A stretch of 64,000 nt of DNA from contig PZJY01000004.1 in NCBI GenBank assembly GCA_031472005.1, forward strand, positions 2,268,556 through 2,332,555, in the 5' to 3' direction. The first letter of the stretch is position 1; every line of letters begins with the position of its first letter. A program made the position numbers and the translations under genes. This DNA comes from Tetracladium setigerum. Lineage: Eukaryota; Ascomycota; Leotiomycetes; Helotiales. Shown here one piece after another: positions 1-11,373 of the stretch. The notes beneath the pieces were generated by a model. The model was not told the origin of the DNA and made no database searches. It worked only from the letters and a program-made list of their open reading frames with translations.

Positions 1-3000
1 GACCTTGCTTGCATCGTCACGCCAGGGAGAGCTACAGCCCATCACCATCCTAGGTGATTGCAATATCGAATTTGCAGGGCGTGCTTGGGCTCGGTGCATA
101 GGTGCTTCTTGATCAGCGGTGATGAAAGCCTCTGCCATTGCTTCAACCGGAGCCGGGCTACTATTTAGCTGCGAGGCGCTTTTATCAGGCAACATGCGTT
201 TGAAGCTTCTTTGAGGTGCTTCACCGCCTTTAGGATGGTTGAAGACTAGAATGGGCCGCGGACGCGGGTTTCCATCGTCTACTGGATCTATTTGAGAAGG
301 AGAGCTCCCCTTAGTTGGTAGTTCAATGACAGGATTTTGTGATGCTGTACTTTCTTCTTCTTCTTCTGCGGCTAGGGCAAAGCCAAAGGAGACTCGCTTC
401 TTAGCCTTGTTAGGTCCAGCTTTTTTCATGCTGCTCGTCCACGGGTTAATAATTGTTACGTCCTCCTGAGATCGAATGCTTTTGTTCGTTTGAGCCATTC
501 TCATTTTCGGTGATTTGATGGGAGTCACAAAATTCTCGAAAGTTGTTATATTGTTGTGTTTCGCCAATAGTGAGCGCTCAAATTGCTCCCAATCGGTTGA
601 AATTGGCTCCTCGTCTTTTCTATACAACGTGGCCGCACCAACGTGTGCCATCTCTTGAACACGTTCGGATATGGAAGGTAAGGTATTGTCATCGGCCCAC
701 GGACTCTGTGGTTCAGAGACTGGCCGGCTGAGCACATGCTGGGAGGTTGGTGTAACTTCCACATATTCTTCGTTTCTGATCACAACATCATCAATTGATG
801 TCAGAGCTAAATCATCTTGACGACTGGCAGTACTCGTTCTAGCCTTGGGCGTTTCTTCGGAGATCAAAATGTCTTCTGACAAATTTTCAAAATTTTTACT
901 TGAATTGCCGGGGCCCGAAGATTGAGATTGTATTGGCTGCTCTTGCACAGGATATTCTTCTTCTGGCTCCGTATTTTCGCCGACATCCTCGGAGGCCGAA
1001 CTATCATCCTGAGAGCTCCCCGGGCGGTTCTGTGACAAGGCATGTTGAATCTGGGACATTTCATCTTGATCTTCATCCTCCTTTGGCTGGTCGTAGCTAT
1101 CATACGATTGTCGTTCGAGTGATTTTATCAAGTCCTGGGATTTTCCCTTCATGGACACCTCAGCACTCGAAAATCTGCGTTCGCGGTCCTTTGTGATAGT
1201 GACAGCCACACTAGAGCTCAGAAGGTTGGTCGTTTGGAGAATGCGAGTTGGTGTAGTATTAGCTGACTGTGTGCTGATTTCGTTCTGATCAATGTTTTCA
1301 TCCGCTGTTGGGGAATTCGCACCTGCTAAGAGGTGCTCCACAGTGGCCTCTGGCTGTGAAGCTGGCCCACATAACGAAACGCCAGAACTTTTCTCAGGAT
1401 TTGTAAGGCAAGGCTGATGAGAACTTTGGCTTGGAGGCGCCATTGTTGGAGAGGACACTTGCGGGATTGTAGGTTCGGTTGTTGTACCACAGCTCCCTAA
1501 CAAGACTGGTGCTGGTGTAATGGAGTTTTCCTGATAGGTGGGTTGACGGGCGTGGATTGACTTTGCTGGAGAGTTGGCCATCCCTTGTCGAAAAGTAGAG
1601 CTAGCATCAACTTCCATCATATCCCAACTTGAGCTGGAACATACACTCTTTGGCGGTGTTGTTGACTCTTCTGCAATCTGCACTCTTATTGGCGATTCCT
1701 CCGCCACAGCCATGGCTCCCGGAGAGAGAACTTCTTTGGATTCCGAGGTAGCTTTGATAGAATGGAGATAGCCCTGTTCTCCAATGGTAGTTTCCCACTC
1801 ATCATCACCATCATCATCCGGCAAATCTGCACTGCCTAGCGAAGCGGATTGCAAAATTGAACGAATCGTTCTTCTGCTTGACTTTAATACGCTCATCGAG
1901 GATTCCGCGCCATTTTTATCAGTCAAGTCAATCGTGGTTTCCCAATCTTCGGAATCTTCGAGTTGTTCTACTTGGCATGATATGGTAGGATTGCTGCGCA
2001 CTGTAGTAGTTGCCTCCACCAACGGTGGTTTTGCTTTGCTCTTGGTCGCAGAGGAACCAGTTCGCGGATCTTGTACGTTTTCGTGATAAATCTTCCTTTT
2101 CTTCCGGAATTGAAATTTCTCAAGGTCTCGACAGGATGGTGCAACCTCGGTAACAAAGGAGTTCCCTCCTAAGGCTTTGTTATCTTCCGCCATGGTGATT
2201 TTGTTGCTCGGTGATGCGTGGAAACTTTTCCTGCTTTTGGACTTCAAAGTTCGCGAGAGTGACGGTGTCCCTGTCTGGCGTGCTGAAGGAATAACTTGTT
2301 TCGTTTCGGAGTCCGTTTCTGAGTCCGAGGATACAAGAGATATGGCATTTAACGCAGTACCGGGTGCACCAGATCTAACGGGCGAGCTATAGCGAAAGCT
2401 TATGGCAGATACGGATTCATTTAGCTTTTTCAACTCGTCTCCACCACCAACACGATCCTTGGCTGATAAAGCAGTAGATCCAGCAGAAGATGTCCGCCTA
2501 CTCTGGTGTGTTCCAGATTCCGACTTGCGTATGGACACATCAACTGGAAATTGATCGACTCTTTGTGGGGATCCGCTCATTGAGAGATGAGAAATTTGAG
2601 CGAGTCTAGATGATCCTTTAGACGACAGGTGAGACGTCGGATTGAATGCTGGAGGGGAATTTGACCTGGAGCCGGTGCCTCGCTGTATACCTGCAAGAGG
2701 AGTAGGAGACGGAATTGGAGGGCTATCCCATCGAGCACGCTTGGAAGCAAATGATCCCTTGAGCCACTTTGAACTGTGAGATCGTTTTGTCCCTCTTGTG
2801 AAAGAATTCCTTGTTGAGCCAGTGTCAGCGGTAGACTGAGTGGGTTCTCCCAAAGACTCCACCTGTCGGGGCTGGTCTTTCACTTCAGTGGAGAGTTGGA
2901 CTTTGATGCACACTGCACCACGACGAAGGGTTCCATCTTCAGAGAACATATGCATTTCCATGGAATTTGGTTCAGTTTCCCCTTCAGCTTCTGCTTCTGC

Positions 3001-3387
3001 ACTGGCTTTGCACCACTCCAAAGCTGCTGCGGGGGTCATCCAGCCCAAGCCATGATCTGCTGCCCTCTTGAGAACATTTTCCCGTGTAAACATCATGTTT
3101 TCCGATCCCGGTTTCCACCAGTCCTGCTCCTTTTTCGTTTTTGGTATTCTTCGAGGTCGATATCGCCACGGATTCTCCCAGCCGCTTTCCCTCTCAAATG
3201 GTCCTCTCAAACTCGCAGACATAATTATTGGACGGTGCCCGTTTTTGATCCTTGCCGCCTGCTCCTCGTATCTTGCTCTTTTAGCTAGAATCTCTTTGGG
3301 AGTTTCCTCCGCATCCGAACCTTCAAACATGTAATCGCCTGAACCGTAGGCGGGAGAACAGTAATAAGGCTCATCGTAGTCCCCCAT
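1..3387 (-). CDS. Large uncharacterised fungal protein, C-terminus off the window
   Basis: One uninterrupted reading frame of 1129 codons runs from the ATG at 3387-3385 to the window edge without a stop, so the 3' end is missing. The first ~130 residues look ordered and are rich in aromatic residues, with LRGPFE, SGWENPWRYRP and KKEQDWWKPG segments. This resembles an uncharacterised Pezizomycotina family that databases often auto-name 'protamine P1'; I recall that only loosely. The rest is serine-rich low-complexity sequence. Near the end of what is visible (about 382-402) there is an INPW segment followed by KKRVSFG, which fits the RVxF docking consensus for protein phosphatase 1. No enzyme domain or membrane segment is visible. 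It shares a 612-bp divergent upstream region with cdc11. Coding status is secure; function is unknown. Confidence 0.85.
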   Translation of the reverse strand, partial: MGDYDEPYYCSPAYGSGDYMFEGSDAEETPKEILAKRARYEEQAARIKNGHRPIIMSASLRGPFERESGWENPWRYRPRRIPKTKKEQDWWKPGSENMMFTRENVLKRAADHGLGWMTPAAALEWCKASAEAEAEGETEPNSMEMHMFSEDGTLRRGAVCIKVQLSTEVKDQPRQVESLGEPTQSTADTGSTRNSFTRGTKRSHSSKWLKGSFASKRARWDSPPIPSPTPLAGIQRGTGSRSNSPPAFNPTSHLSSKGSSRLAQISHLSMSGSPQRVDQFPVDVSIRKSESGTHQSRRTSSAGSTALSAKDRVGGGDELKKLNESVSAISFRYSSPVRSGAPGTALNAISLVSSDSETDSETKQVIPSARQTGTPSLSRTLKSKSRKSFHASPSNKITMAEDNKALGGNSFVTEVAPSCRDLEKFQFRKKRKIYHENVQDPRTGSSATKSKAKPPLVEATTTVRSNPTISCQVEQLEDSEDWETTIDLTDKNGAESSMSVLKSSRRTIRSILQSASLGSADLPDDDGDDEWETTIGEQGYLHSIKATSESKEVLSPGAMAVAEESPIRVQIAEESTTPPKSVCSSSSWDMMEVDASSTFRQGMANSPAKSIHARQPTYQENSITPAPVLLGSCGTTTEPTIPQVSSPTMAPPSQSSHQPCLTNPEKSSGVSLCGPASQPEATVEHLLAGANSPTADENIDQNEISTQSANTTPTRILQTTNLLSSSVAVTITKDRERRFSSAEVSMKGKSQDLIKSLERQSYDSYDQPKEDEDQDEMSQIQHALSQNRPGSSQDDSSASEDVGENTEPEEEYPVQEQPIQSQSSGPGNSSKNFENLSEDILISEETPKARTSTASRQDDLALTSIDDVVIRNEEYVEVTPTSQHVLSRPVSEPQSPWADDNTLPSISERVQEMAHVGAATLYRKDEEPISTDWEQFERSLLAKHNNITTFENFVTPIKSPKMRMAQTNKSIRSQEDVTIINPWTSSMKKAGPNKAKKRVSFGFALAAEEEEESTASQNPVIELPTKGSSPSQIDPVDDGNPRPRPILVFNHPKGGEAPQRSFKRMLPDKSASQLNSSPAPVEAMAEAFITADQEAPMHRAQARPANSILQSPRMVMGCSSPWRDDASKV

Positions 3388-3999
3388 ATTTTCGAAATGC
3401 CAGTCTGTTGACTGTTGCACATTAGGATATGCGGCACGAGCCTCATAGCTTATTGGGGTAGAGAGTGCTCATGAGGATGAGGGAGACATGAATACTCGAT
3501 TTGTTGTTTTCTAGTAGAGCTGACGTTGTGTGTCGAGTGAAGTAGGCGGTCGTTCAAGGTGTCGGCGACTATTATTTGATGGAGGGGTGGTAGTTCAATT
3601 GAAAGAACGCCTTTTGGCGCGCTTGCTCACTCAGAGCGTGTAAAGTGGTTCACACCTCCTTGTTTGTTTCCGCAGTTGCTACGGTTACCTCGAAGGTGCC
3701 GAGCCATGCTCTGGAGACTGGAGATACTATTCTGGACGTGCTTCAGCGACATAACGCGTCCTCAACAACTCCAAAGTCACTAACAGCAGGTATCTGATAC
3801 TGAGTATTTTCAATTCAACTGTGGGCTCTGCTGCAACACTTATTAGTACTCTTATCGAATCTAAAACGCGACTACGCCAAAACAAACAACAACAACAACA
3901 CGACGAACGATTCCAAATTTCTATTCACAATGCCCCGCGCATAACAACAAAACTACATATTTCTACTTCGATTCAATCAAATAATTTATTACCTTCGCA
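3388..3999. promoter_or_regulatory. Divergent intergenic region between the 1-3387 gene and cdc11
   Basis: 612 bp lie between two start codons pointing away from each other, so both promoters must be here. A CAA-rich stretch around 3880-3905 and CT/CA-rich sequence before 4000 look like the cdc11 leader. No clear TATA box or conserved operator was recognised. Confidence 0.5.
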
Positions 4000-6900
4000 A
4001 TGGACCACGCTTGGCTGGATTCTCTTTCAGAGGACTGGGTCTCCCAACCAGGATCAAATGGATCGCCCACGCCTTCACTACCCTCCTTGCCATCGCTGTC
4101 AAACAGTACCTCTGAAGCTTCTCGAGAAAGATCGAGTCGCATACCCAAGTTCGACCAACAAAACCAAGTATGGGCCCCTCCACAAGATGGTCACATCAGC
4201 CCATTGAGCGAGCGAAGTCTGAACGAACACAACATTCCCCTGGCCCAGCGAAGCGTGCGCCAACCTTCCAAACTCCGAGAGGAAATTACTCAAGATCTTC
4301 GAGGACGACGTCTTTCTCGAACCGTTTCTGCGTCTACGACCCATTCGACTCTGTACCATACAGTTCAGCACAAGTCTGCGAGCCTATCGCCGAGGAAAGA
4401 TTCACAGGAAACTCCAGAATGGAAGAGACGGTTGTTGCAAGGAGAAGTTGCCTATGGTGAACAATGCGACCTGTTTAGTCCTGCTGGTTTGGAAAGCATT
4501 TTCAACCCTCCGCCACCGCAAGATAACGCCTCGAGAAAGTCCACAGTGCCAATGTACGAAGAGCAAAGCATCATGCCTTCAAGTCCTCCTCCATACAATC
4601 GAAATCGCATCGTGAAACAGCTCAATGCAGAGAATTCGAGCGAAATTCAGAATACGCAGAGTAGAGAACCAACACGACAGCCACCACGGGCTATGAACTA
4701 CAACCTAGTGGATGACGGTGGAAGCGAGTTTTCAGCGGATGATATCAGTCGTAGCAGTAGCTTCCAACACTCAAAAGCTGCTGCACAATCCAATCGGAAT
4801 TCCACAAATGTCCTTTCAATGACGGGATTCTCAGCAGCCCAGAGGCTAATTAAGGAAGACACGAGGGCAGTGAGTGGCCAGAGTGATATGCGCAACGAGG
4901 AATTCAGCCCTGTTTATGTAGCGAGGCAGAACACGGTGGAAGGGAATATCGACTATGCCGCAATGGATCTCCCACCTCACGAGTTACGGAACAGGCTCGA
5001 ACAAATGCGTGAATCTTCAGCACCAAACAGCGGCCGCCATCAAGACGATTACTCTGAGGCCTTTATAGATACTGGGACTGATGACTTTGTCGCGAATGGG
5101 GAGTTTGTTGGTCTCAGAAGGGGAGGATACTCGCAAGAAGGCTCTTTCCAGAAAAGAATGTTGAGCCCATCATCTCTTCCTGCCGTTGATGAATCTGCCA
5201 TGCTTCCCGAAGACTCAGTTCAAGCGAGTACTCCAAAAGAGCTCCCAAACATCAGAAAGACGAGGGCATCGAACGAATTCCACCGACCCCAAGACACTCA
5301 AGCCACTCCTCTCGACCCTCAAACTCCTCGTGGCAGCCCTACAAAAGTTGGCGAAAAAAGCAGCGGTGGCAGTCCCCTAAAGCTTTTTGGCAATTACGAC
5401 ACCTTTACCAACCAAAAGCTACTTCGAAGACTTAGTCAGTTCGAAGGGGATTATGAGAAATCTGATTCCGACGTACGCCCTCCGACCCAGAACTCAGCCC
5501 AGTCTGAAGCAGAAGCATTGTCGACAGCTCTCCTGAATACCCAAGGGACTTCACTGCAGTCTCGGACCCATGAAAATGACTCAAGGAAGATCAACAACTT
5601 TGGAGCGGGTCACTTGGATAGTTTTCAATTTAGTGAGCCCTCCTACAACACCTACGATACCAACTCGGAAGATGAGGACAAGGAAAACATAGAACTGCCA
5701 AAGCTTAATCCGAGTAGTCAATCCAGATTCAAGTTCCAACTTGATCCCTCTCCATCGATGGACGCTGGCAAATTTACACAACGGAGTGAGAAAAATACCG
5801 TTGTAACAGCAACTACCACAAAGCACCTCATCAGTCGTCGAAAATCAACTCAGCCTGGAACAAGTAGTTCCATAGTATCCGACAGCCTACCAACCCAAGT
5901 CGTGGAAAATCTGCAAACTCCGAGGAAACGTAACGGGGATTCGGAGGGAAAGAGACTACCTAGATCTCCTCTGAAGGACCCAACTCCAAAGCGCCGTAGG
6001 ACACTTCAAGATGGGACTGTTGTTCAAGCTGACATCGATGGTGACACTCATCAGTTGGACTCTGTGAACGAGACTCATCACCAGATGCAAACCATTCTCG
6101 GCAGGAAACGCAAAGACGCCAGACACGGTGACGACCAGCAAGCTGCGGACCCAAAGGTGCTTGCTATGCGCCAAATCCTCCGGCCTCGTACCCCACTCCG
6201 AGTCAACGAAGTAGTGTACAACAAGAGCGTCCCCCTCTACAGGAGCTAGATTTAAGTACTTCGGAGCATGCTAGATTCGCGCAGGCGAGGAAAATCGCAG
6301 AGATACAAGCAGAACTTGACGCAACCAATCCTTTCAAAGCCTCCTTACCTCTTGGGGCGAGCCAGCATATGCAAAATGATAGCCGAAAAGGTTCCGTCAC
6401 AACACAAGACTTCCTAGATGAAGCCAAAAAAATTATGGCCGGAATTCGTGGTAAAGCCCGAAGCGGTCTCACCAGCCTTGAGGAGTCGGAGTCCGAAAAT
6501 GACAAGATCTGGTCTCCTGAGATTGAAACTCTAGAACCCGAGCTCGAGGAATCCTACCAGGAGTCTACGAGAGAACCATTTTCCAGGCCACCTAGCCGAG
6601 AAGGAAGGCCTATTGAAAGACTTCCCACACAGCAAGCTGATCCCGCACTTCTCGATCATCTGCGCAAGTACCAGGAGAAGAGTGATATGGATTTGGTTAT
6701 TGCCTCTTCTATCAAGTCCATAGCAATGGCTAAAGAAGCCTCCGAAGCAGCAAGAGAACTTGAACGCATAACAGATGATACAATATCTCGGTCATCAGGA
6801 AGATTCGTAGCCCAGGGGGACTTGATAGAGAGCGACCCGCCAAACATTCGAATTTCAGAAAACCCTGATTGGCAGCGTAAGAGAAAGCATTCGACCTCTT

Positions 6901-9685
6901 CGGCTATTCCAGAAAGTGAAGATAACGAGGTTGAGTTTCCTACTCATGGCTCAAATGCATCCTCCAGCCAGTCAACTGCACGATCGATTCCTACAGGGTC
7001 ATCAAGAGGCTCGGACTCTCGACGGGTGATAGCCCCCCATGCGGTGTCCCATCTGATTCCCGAGCAGCTTGCTGGTATGCACTGGGACAAGGACCGAAAC
7101 ATTTGGGTCAAGCGAAAGCCAGCTGATGTCCAAAGTGGTGGATTAAATTTCCTTCCTTCAGACGAAACTGATGATGACCCATTCGGTGATATCCCCGACT
7201 TATCTGTCGACGAGACACAAGAATTTCATAGAATCAAAGCTGTTGCTGCTAAGCAGAAGGAAGGACTTGTTGCGCAACTCCAAGCTGGAGACGGGTGCGT
7301 TGCCGCAATGAAGTCCGTTCCGCTCAGAGAGACTGTTGGGTTGGTCATCTCTGAGATTCCTATATCGAAAGAGCCAGCTTTCGTCGCGAACGTCAATGAT
7401 CACGATTCTGAATTACTGTTAAGTCGACACAGCACAAAGAGGGTTTATCAGTCGCAGCATTCCATCCCTGTTTCTGGAGGAGAGAAATACGGCCGACTCG
7501 AGTCAACAGATGAAGTTGAACGCGAACCAGTGGAAGAAGATGTGGAAAGGGAAATATCCATCTTGGAAGATCGTGTTGATTCGCAAAACTCGCAACGACG
7601 AAGGAATGTGACGATAACATTTTCTTCCCCGCTTACACAAGTCATGCAGTCGCCTGGACATGAAAGTGACATACAGCAAAAGGGAAACGAGAAGATACGG
7701 TCTAGTAGCATCAAGCAACACAACTACACTGGCAGCATTCTCATCAACAAAAAGGGCAGTCTCCAAAACTCGCCATCCACGAAGATTCGAAGTGCTCTCC
7801 GAACAACTTCCCGCCGAATGTCCCTTGGAGGTCACACATTTTCAGGTCGGCCAGTATCACGTATTGATGAGCACGACGAGGAATCGGTTGGCCGGTATGA
7901 TTTAGAACAACGTCGGCGCAGCATAAGTGTTATGGTCACAACTCCATTGCCCTCGAAAAGAGAGACGAGTGTGGTATTGGTCACTCCACGCCAAATCGAC
8001 GAAATTGGCAACCTTAGCTTAACGCCTCTCTCGGAGTTTACCATGCATCAAGCAGACGAGTCTTTTGGACTTGATGTGAGCTATGTTGATGGTGGGCAGC
8101 GGTATATGCTTGGTGCCAATGCGAAGAGAACTCTGTCGCTTTCCATCAAAGAGCTCGTAGAAAAGATTACTCAAGTGGAGCCGTATGAACCCTTTTGGGA
8201 GCATCTGAAGCACCTTGACTTGAAGGACAAGAGGCTCACAACTTTACATAAGCTCGATGAGTTCTGTGAGCATTTAGAGGAATTGGATGCCTCCCACAAC
8301 CAAGTCACCCAGCTAGGTGGGGTTCCAGTCAGTGTTCGCGAGCTTCGAATCACACACAATCGCCTGTCTGATCTGGCAGCTTGGGGGCATTTGAGTAACC
8401 TACAATACATCGACATTTCAAACAACCAGATCGAGTCATTGTCAGGTTTCCGAAGTCTAGTGCATCTAAGGGGCTTGCGAGCAGACAACAACCAGATCAA
8501 GTCATTAGATGGAATCTCTCATTTGGATGGTCTCCTCCAACTGCGACTTAGAGGGAACATGGTTGAGTCTCTTGATTTCTCTGGTTCCAGACTACATCGC
8601 TTGACGGACCTGGACTTGAGAGATAATCGTATTTACCAAATTCGAAATCTTCATGCACTCCAGTCTCTGTCGAGTCTCAACCTTGAGGACAACAATCTTT
8701 CTAAATTTTCAATGGACGGTCCCAGCCTCCTGCGAGCATTGAGATATCTCAAACTGAGTGGCAACTCACTGGAGAAGCTTGACGTCAGTCGATGCCCTGA
8801 TCTTCGTCTACTTTACGTAGATCGAAACCGTCTGGAAACAATCAGTGGGTTACTCAAAACCAAATATCTTGATAGTTTGTCCATGCGAGAACAACAAGAT
8901 GGCGTATTGATCGATACATCTTTCTTGTCTCAAGCTCTGGAGGTTCGCAAGCTCTTCCTGTCCGGTAATCTGCTCAAAACTTTCCAACCCAGAGTCGACT
9001 ATCTCAACTTGCAATATCTCGAATTGGCAAATTGTGGGTTGGAAATATTGTCTCCCGAATTTGGCTGCATGGTTGCAAATACGCGGGTGCTGAACCTGAA
9101 CTTCAACGCTTTACGAGATATCAAACCTCTCGTGGGAATTGTGCGGTTGAAGAAACTGTATTTGGCAGGGAATCGATTGACACGATTAAGGACAACTACG
9201 TGTCTTCTCTCGCAATTTCCAACGCTATCTTTTGCTGATCTGAGGGACAATCCGCTTACGCAAGGATTTTATCCCCAATATCAGAATCTCGTCTGGTTGT
9301 CCGTCAAGCCGTCGAGGAAGAAGTGGTTGGCCAGCCTTTTACTCTCGGCGATGCAGACAGGACACAGGACACCAAATATGTCAGTCGACTGGATGAACAT
9401 ACAAAAATGATGAGGAGAGTATTTGAGATCTTGATCTTAAGTGGGTGTAAGCACCTGAAGAAACTGGACGGTTTAGAAGTTGATAGGAACGTGCTTGTGT
9501 CGAGAGATCTGATATGGAGGTCTTTGGTTGACGCTGGAGTTTTGAGAGAAGATGAAGGGACTGTTGAAGGCCTCCAGCCTGGCAGTATCCAGCCAAAAGA
9601 AGATCCGCCAGCTGCTATTACAGAAAAGGCGGAAAAGGTTAATGGGAAATCGGAAATATGGCAAGCCGAGGATAGTTTTGCGTGA
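4000..9685 (+). CDS. cdc11: Cdc11/Nud1 spindle-pole-body scaffold of the septation initiation network (two apparent frameshifts)
   Basis: Leucine-rich-repeat scaffold. In fission yeast Cdc11 anchors the septation initiation network (with Sid4, Cdc7, Spg1) to the spindle pole body; budding yeast Nud1 is the counterpart. The start at 4000 gives MDHAWLDSLSEDW, typical for the family. A TPEWKRRLL...GEQCDLFSPAGLESIF block lies near residue 145, a long disordered Ser/Pro region follows, then about ten LRR units near residues 1400-1750 (8200-9250), ending in LRDNPLTQGFYP. The frame changes twice. At 6191-6194 (CCCC) the reading moves from RPRTP to TPSQRSS. At 9273-9276 (CCCC) it moves from GFYP to a frame reading ESRLVVRQAVEEE. 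Each needs one extra C; the corrected length is 1895 residues. A weak 86-nt intron (6157-6242) could also explain the first shift, but no GT-AG intron explains the second. Confidence 0.88.
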
Positions 9686-9913
9686 TGGCGTTTTGGGTTG
9701 ATGAATCTTCACGTTTGACGTGTGTAATGAATATGAGGTTATTATTGTACAATAGTAGCGCGGTGTTGTCGGTTGGCTGGTGTGCATTACCAGGGGCGTT
9801 CTTTCGAAATTCGGTATCAATAATGAGCATCAATGAATGATACCTCGCATTTTACTATAAAGATTGCACCTTCCCCTTTGCTCTTCATTACTTGGTTTCA
9901 TATACTCAGTAAC

Positions 9914-10894
9914 TCATAGCTTAGCCTTCAAAGCATTCCTCTCCCACTCTTTGACCCTCTCGGCGCCCTCTTCCCTCCTCTTATCCTCGACCTTATTCGC
10001 CTGCACGAACAGCCTTTCCTCCTCATCTAAATTATCAATGTACTTCAATGTCTCTCTCCACATCTCCGTTTTCAACATACCCAAGACCCCCGTCTTGACC
10101 TTCTCCACCAATTTCCTCTGCTCCACAAACTTCAACGCTTCTTCCAACCCTCCGAGACCTTCCACGATTCCTTTTTCAAAGGCTTCTTTACCAGTGAAGC
10201 GCTTGGCTTCCAGAACCATCTCGGTGTAGACGGGTGGGGTAAGCTTTTGGCGGAAGACGGACGACATGGCGGGTTTGAGGTGGATGCCGAGGTCGAGTTC
10301 GTTGAGGCAGAGAAAACCGCGAGAGGGGTTGACGATGCGGTAGTCGTGGTACATGGAGAGCATGAAGCCCCCGGCGAAGGCATGGCCGTTTAGGAGGGCG
10401 ATGGTTGGCATGGGGTATCTGTTGATATTTGAAGTTAGTAAAGTCTAATAATAATAAAAAGGATTATCACAAGCCAATTCGAAATCCGAAAGTGCTATTC
10501 ACAATACCACTCGCAAATGAATAGTTCCCCAAATGGAATTCAGTGAGTAGAAAGATATTACGCACGTCAAAAAGCGCTTCAACAACTTAAAGAAACTGTC
10601 CTTCCAAAACCCCTCCACGGTTGTAGCATGTTCCAGCTCCAGGCCATTACTATAGAACTTCCCAATCGCCGAGGTTGTGATGACGACTCCATGCGGATAT
10701 GAAAACTCGAGAATATCAAGGGCCAGAAGAAGAGTTTGGCAGAATGATGTTACAAGGCGGTTGTCTGGTGGGGCGTTGAAGGTCAAGATGTACACTTTGG
10801 GGGAAGGAGAGGTGCAAGTTATTGCGCCAGACGGTTTGGTGGAGGTTGGGGTCGTGAGAATGGGAAGGGTGAAAAGGGGGGTTGATGTTGTCAT
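9914..10894 (-). CDS. Peroxisomal enoyl-CoA hydratase/isomerase family protein
   Basis: Crotonase-fold protein of 277 residues, probably a delta3,delta2-enoyl-CoA isomerase or related hydratase of fatty-acid beta-oxidation. Exon 1 is 10894-10566 and exon 2 is 10418-9914. The intron (10565-10419) starts GTGCGT and ends TACTAAC..CAACAG, and splicing gives RFLTYPMPTIALLNGHAFAG, a family-typical join. Oxyanion-hole segments are visible: KFYSNGLELE (near residue 80) and NGHAFAGGF (near 120). The protein ends in AKL, a canonical type 1 peroxisomal targeting signal, and has no signal peptide or transit sequence. It is transcribed away from ALG2 across a 479-bp region. The isomerase versus hydratase assignment is inference; the family and peroxisomal location are well supported. 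Confidence 0.88.
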
Positions 10895-11373
10895 TTTGAT
10901 GGATAGGTCGATGGATGAATGGACTTAGAATTTTGTATGTGAAATGGGGTTTGGGAATGTGTTTGAGAGAAGTTGTTGTCGTTTAGATAGTAGGTGAGAG
11001 TTGGAGTCGGCCGAGCCGAGGCAAGGAGCTGTTGAGAAAGGAGGCTGACTTAAGGCCGACCAAACCTTTTGTACGTGGAATTTTACATCTTTCGCTCTTT
11101 GGGAGGAAGAATTTCGTGGACCTTGCAATATACAATAAACGAATTAGAATCACCCAACTTAAAAGAGTACCAAATACCTAGGTAGGTATTCTCAATCATA
11201 TTCAAAGAACATGGCTCTCAGCCTAGGCACAAGCTGCAAGCACCACAAGGCTATATCACAGCCTTGCCTTCACATGCACTTGGCTTGGCGCTATGTCACT
11301 CAAGGCTCGCTCGCTTGCGAAATCTGTCTCCAAACCCCTCTTAAGCAGCCATTTTCGAACCACGAAAAAAACA
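10895..11373. promoter_or_regulatory. Divergent intergenic region between the crotonase gene and ALG2
   Basis: 479 bp separate two opposed start codons. A palindrome-like CCTAGGTAGG lies at about 11179-11188. An in-frame ATG at 11293 would extend ALG2 by 27 residues. No TATA box or known operator was recognised. Confidence 0.45.

Noticed and set aside
6157..6242. 86-nt intron as the cause of the first cdc11 frame change
   Set aside because: The donor (GTGCTT) is poor, no branch site is evident, and it would remove sequence (TPTPSQRSS..) that reads as normal coding. Kept only as an alternative.
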